Of a stretch of 7,190 nt of DNA, positions 6,181 through 7,190 are shown piece after piece. Below the pieces are notes generated by a model. It was not told where the DNA came from. It searched no databases and worked only from the letters and a program-made list of their open reading frames with translations. The position numbers and the translations under genes were made by a program. Source of the stretch: Candidatus Ethanoperedens thermophilum (GTDB lineage: Archaea > Halobacteriota > Methanosarcinia > Methanosarcinales > EX4572-44); the NCBI GenBank assembly GCA_012910725.1, contig WNEG01000018.1:7918-15107 (forward strand). The letters run 5' to 3'. The first letter of the stretch is position 1, and each line of letters starts with the position of its first letter.

Positions 6181-6368
6181 AATAAGATCGTCTCTCCAGG
6201 ATTCTTCTTAACCTTCGCGAGTAAGCAAAGACCAACTACAATTATAGCAACGTTGACAGCTATGGATATGTAGGGAGGCACTGTATAGAAACCACTTTCC
6301 AAATATCCTGGGACTAACCATTTATATAATCCAAAGATTCCAACAAATAAACTCATTCCACCTATCAT
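6177..6368 (-). CDS. Small two-helix membrane protein, unknown function
   Basis: This 63-aa protein has two hydrophobic segments (about residues 3-19 and 34-51) joined by a short polar loop and ending in a basic tail, AKVKKNPGE, which by the positive-inside tendency should be cytoplasmic. I do not recognise the family. Support for it being real: its TGA overlaps the ATG of the dockerin gene by four bases (ATGA), the usual sign of translational coupling, and an AT-rich TATA-like box lies about 34 nt upstream. Met5 is an alternative start. A role in export or anchoring of the dockerin protein is a guess from linkage only. Confidence 0.65.
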   Translation of the reverse strand: MIGGMSLFVGIFGLYKWLVPGYLESGFYTVPPYISIAVNVAIIVVGLCLLAKVKKNPGETILL

Positions 6369-6397
6369 TATATATCATACAATTGTGGTTAGATTAC

Positions 6398-6406
6398 TTA
6401 AATATT
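6398..6406 (-). promoter_or_regulatory. Putative TATA box of the membrane/dockerin gene pair
   Basis: On the minus strand this reads AATATTTAA, centred about 34 nt before the ATG at 6368. It lies in the 103-bp AT-rich gap (6369-6471) between divergently transcribed genes; the facing gene's box is at 6442-6451. By-eye assignment. Confidence 0.4.
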
Positions 6407-6441
6407 CTTATTTCCCTTGAATCCTATTTCATTGTATTTGA

Positions 6442-6451
6442 TTTTTAAGAT
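6442..6451 (+). promoter_or_regulatory. Putative TATA box of the AbrB-type gene
   Basis: TTTTTAAGAT is centred about 26 nt before the ATG at 6472, which would place the transcript start almost on that ATG, a leaderless arrangement. It faces away from the box of the membrane/dockerin pair. By-eye assignment. Confidence 0.35.
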
Positions 6452-6471
6452 AATATAGCAACAATGTTTCT

Positions 6472-6633
6472 ATGAAGGAGGAACACATCGCACAATCCAA
6501 GGTAACTCGAAGAAATCAGATAACAATCCCAAAGCGGGTTCAAGACAAATTAGGTAAAATAAAAGAAGGCGATTACATACTATTTTTTGAACGTATAGGA
6601 AAGTATAAATACACCTCGTTCTTTTGCTACTGA
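6472..6633 (+). CDS. AbrB/SpoVT/MazE-type swapped-hairpin DNA-binding protein
   Basis: This 53-codon gene is the only supported plus-strand gene. Residues 9-40 match the AbrB N-terminal DNA-binding fold, SKVTRRNQITIPK (9-21) followed by KLGKIKEGDYILFFE (26-40). Such proteins dimerise and bind DNA, often repressing their own promoter, and in archaea frequently act as antitoxins next to a VapC/PIN toxin; no toxin gene follows here. The start is odd: the ATG at 6472 gives MKEEHIAQSKVT, but a GGAGG at 6477-6481 lies inside this frame, five bases before an ATC exactly where a MAQSKVT-type start would be expected. The tail after FFE (RIGKYKYTSFFCY) looks only partly like the usual GKxYI ending, so the gene may be decaying. 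It is convergent with the RecJ-like gene, with repeat array 3 between. Confidence 0.72.
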   Translation: MKEEHIAQSKVTRRNQITIPKRVQDKLGKIKEGDYILFFERIGKYKYTSFFCY

Positions 6634-6650
6634 AATTCGATACATATTTT

Positions 6651-6782
6651 CTGCACTTGATTACTTCGTAATCAAGAATCAATGGTTATCTCTGCACAAC
6701 GGAGTTGTGTAGTGCTTCTCGCAATCAAGAGTCTACTCAAATCAAGAATCAATGGTTATCTCTGTACAACGAAGTTGTGCAG
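6651..6782. repeat. Palindromic repeat array 3 (between convergent AbrB and RecJ-like genes)
   Basis: Hairpin A3: CTTGATTAC at 6656-6664 pairs perfectly with GTAATCAAG at 6668-6676 around TTC. Hairpin B3: CTGCACAAC at 6692-6700 and GTTGTGTAG at 6704-6712 around GGA. Hairpin B3': CTGTACAAC at 6762-6770 and GTTGTGCAG at 6774-6782 around GAA. A 42-bp unit is directly repeated with a period of 70 bp (6671-6712 and 6741-6782, three differences). The spacer at 6719-6747 is identical to 1692-1720 in array 1. The right-hand 27 bp (6756-6782) lie inside the RecJ-like reading frame and contain its stop. Confidence 0.92.
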
Positions 6783-7190
6783 TTGCTTTCCGACTAATTG
6801 GTCAACAATTGTTATAAACTCTTCTTCACGTCCATTGGGTATTGATGCGCCTGATGCAATGTTATGGCCGCCTCCCACACCACCGACAGCTTCCGCTGCA
6901 CTTTTTATTACTGCGGCAAGGTCAAGTCCCTGCGATACCAGTTTTCTTGTACCTCTGCCAGAAACTTTTACCGTATCAGATGTGCTGTTAACTGCAATAA
7001 ATGGTTTGTCTGGAAATAGATAGCGGGTTGTAATACCTGCCACTATACCAGTGCCTGAGATGTTAGACAACTTCACGTATCTTATGTATTCTTTCTCACA
7101 CATATTTTGTTCTGCTATTTTGAGCGTATTGATCAGTGATTGCCGATTCTCCATATCAAGTTGAGTAGCGTGCTGCAGCTCAGTTTTATC
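6756..7190 (-). CDS. DHH/DHHA1 phosphoesterase, RecJ/GAN-like, C-terminal part (cut by window edge)
   Basis: The reading frame is open to the right edge, so this is the C-terminal 144 residues of a longer protein. An internal Met at 7154 is not a likely start, since the frame continues upstream as DKTELQHATQLD. The visible part is a DHHA1 domain: a central strand region (GIVAGITTRYL, PFIAVNSTSD) and the diagnostic glycine-rich motif GGVGGGHNIASGASIP, which contacts the nucleic-acid or nucleotide substrate. In archaea this architecture belongs to RecJ-like nucleases (including GAN of the CMG replisome) and related phosphoesterases. The catalytic DHH half is outside the window, so the exact subgroup is open. 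The last codons (HNFVVQR and TAA) are made of palindromic repeat sequence, so the original C-terminus was probably different. Confidence 0.85.
   Translation of the reverse strand, partial: DKTELQHATQLDMENRQSLINTLKIAEQNMCEKEYIRYVKLSNISGTGIVAGITTRYLFPDKPFIAVNSTSDTVKVSGRGTRKLVSQGLDLAAVIKSAAEAVGGVGGGHNIASGASIPNGREEEFITIVDQLVGKQLHNFVVQR

Noticed and set aside
6470..6682. 70-codon minus-strand frame opposite the AbrB-type gene
   Set aside because: The plus strand encodes a recognisable AbrB domain over the same DNA; the minus frame has no motif and begins in the repeat.
6651..6782. CRISPR array
   Set aside because: There are only two direct repeats at this site, the repeats are long palindromes with related spacers, and no cas genes are present.
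6472..6782. AbrB-VapC toxin-antitoxin pair
   Set aside because: No PIN-domain or other toxin frame follows the AbrB gene on the plus strand; the next 120 bp are repeat and then the end of the convergent RecJ-like gene.

Overview
The window is archaeal chromosome. Diphthamide enzyme Dph2, KEOPS subunit Pcc1, a two-domain Sua5, a DHH/DHHA1 RecJ-like nuclease, tandem UspA proteins and TATA-type promoters point to Euryarchaeota. The secreted dockerin protein and the gene style suggest the methanogen/ANME side (Methanomicrobia or Syntrophoarchaeia-like), but that placement is inference and the genus cannot be read from the sequence.

Layout. Almost every gene is on the minus strand. In transcription order (right to left) they are: the C-terminal end of a RecJ-like DHH protein (7190-6756, cut by the window); a short plus-strand AbrB-type gene (6472-6633), convergent with it; a 63-aa two-helix membrane protein (6368-6177) overlapping a secreted dockerin protein (6180-5107); then a tight cluster pcc1 (4981-4757), dph2 (4784-3768), amidohydrolase (3768-2710), uspA copy 2 (2709-2254) and uspA copy 1 (2190-1747); then sua5 (1456-401) and the 5' part of topA (338-1).

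How the genes fit together. The cluster overlaps or abuts from pcc1 to the first uspA, so it looks like one translationally coupled operon. Sua5 and Pcc1 belong to the same tRNA t6A pathway. Dph2 makes the first intermediate of diphthamide on elongation factor 2, so three genes serve decoding and elongation. Dph2 chemistry releases 5'-methylthioadenosine, and the gene overlapping its stop codon encodes an amidohydrolase with the metal-site pattern of the MTA/SAH/5'-deoxyadenosine deaminase group, a plausible by-product salvage pairing.

The most unusual non-coding feature is a family of modular palindromic repeats at three sites (1622-1745, 5007-5083, 6651-6782). All three have the same orientation and each lies just beyond the stop codon of a minus-strand gene. 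Two hairpin types recur with compensatory base changes between copies. At the third site the repeat runs into recJ and supplies its last codons and stop. Other oddities are a sharp GC step exactly at the dockerin domain boundary, a 56-bp identical tract between the uspA copies, and an AbrB gene whose strong Shine-Dalgarno sequence points at an ATC codon.
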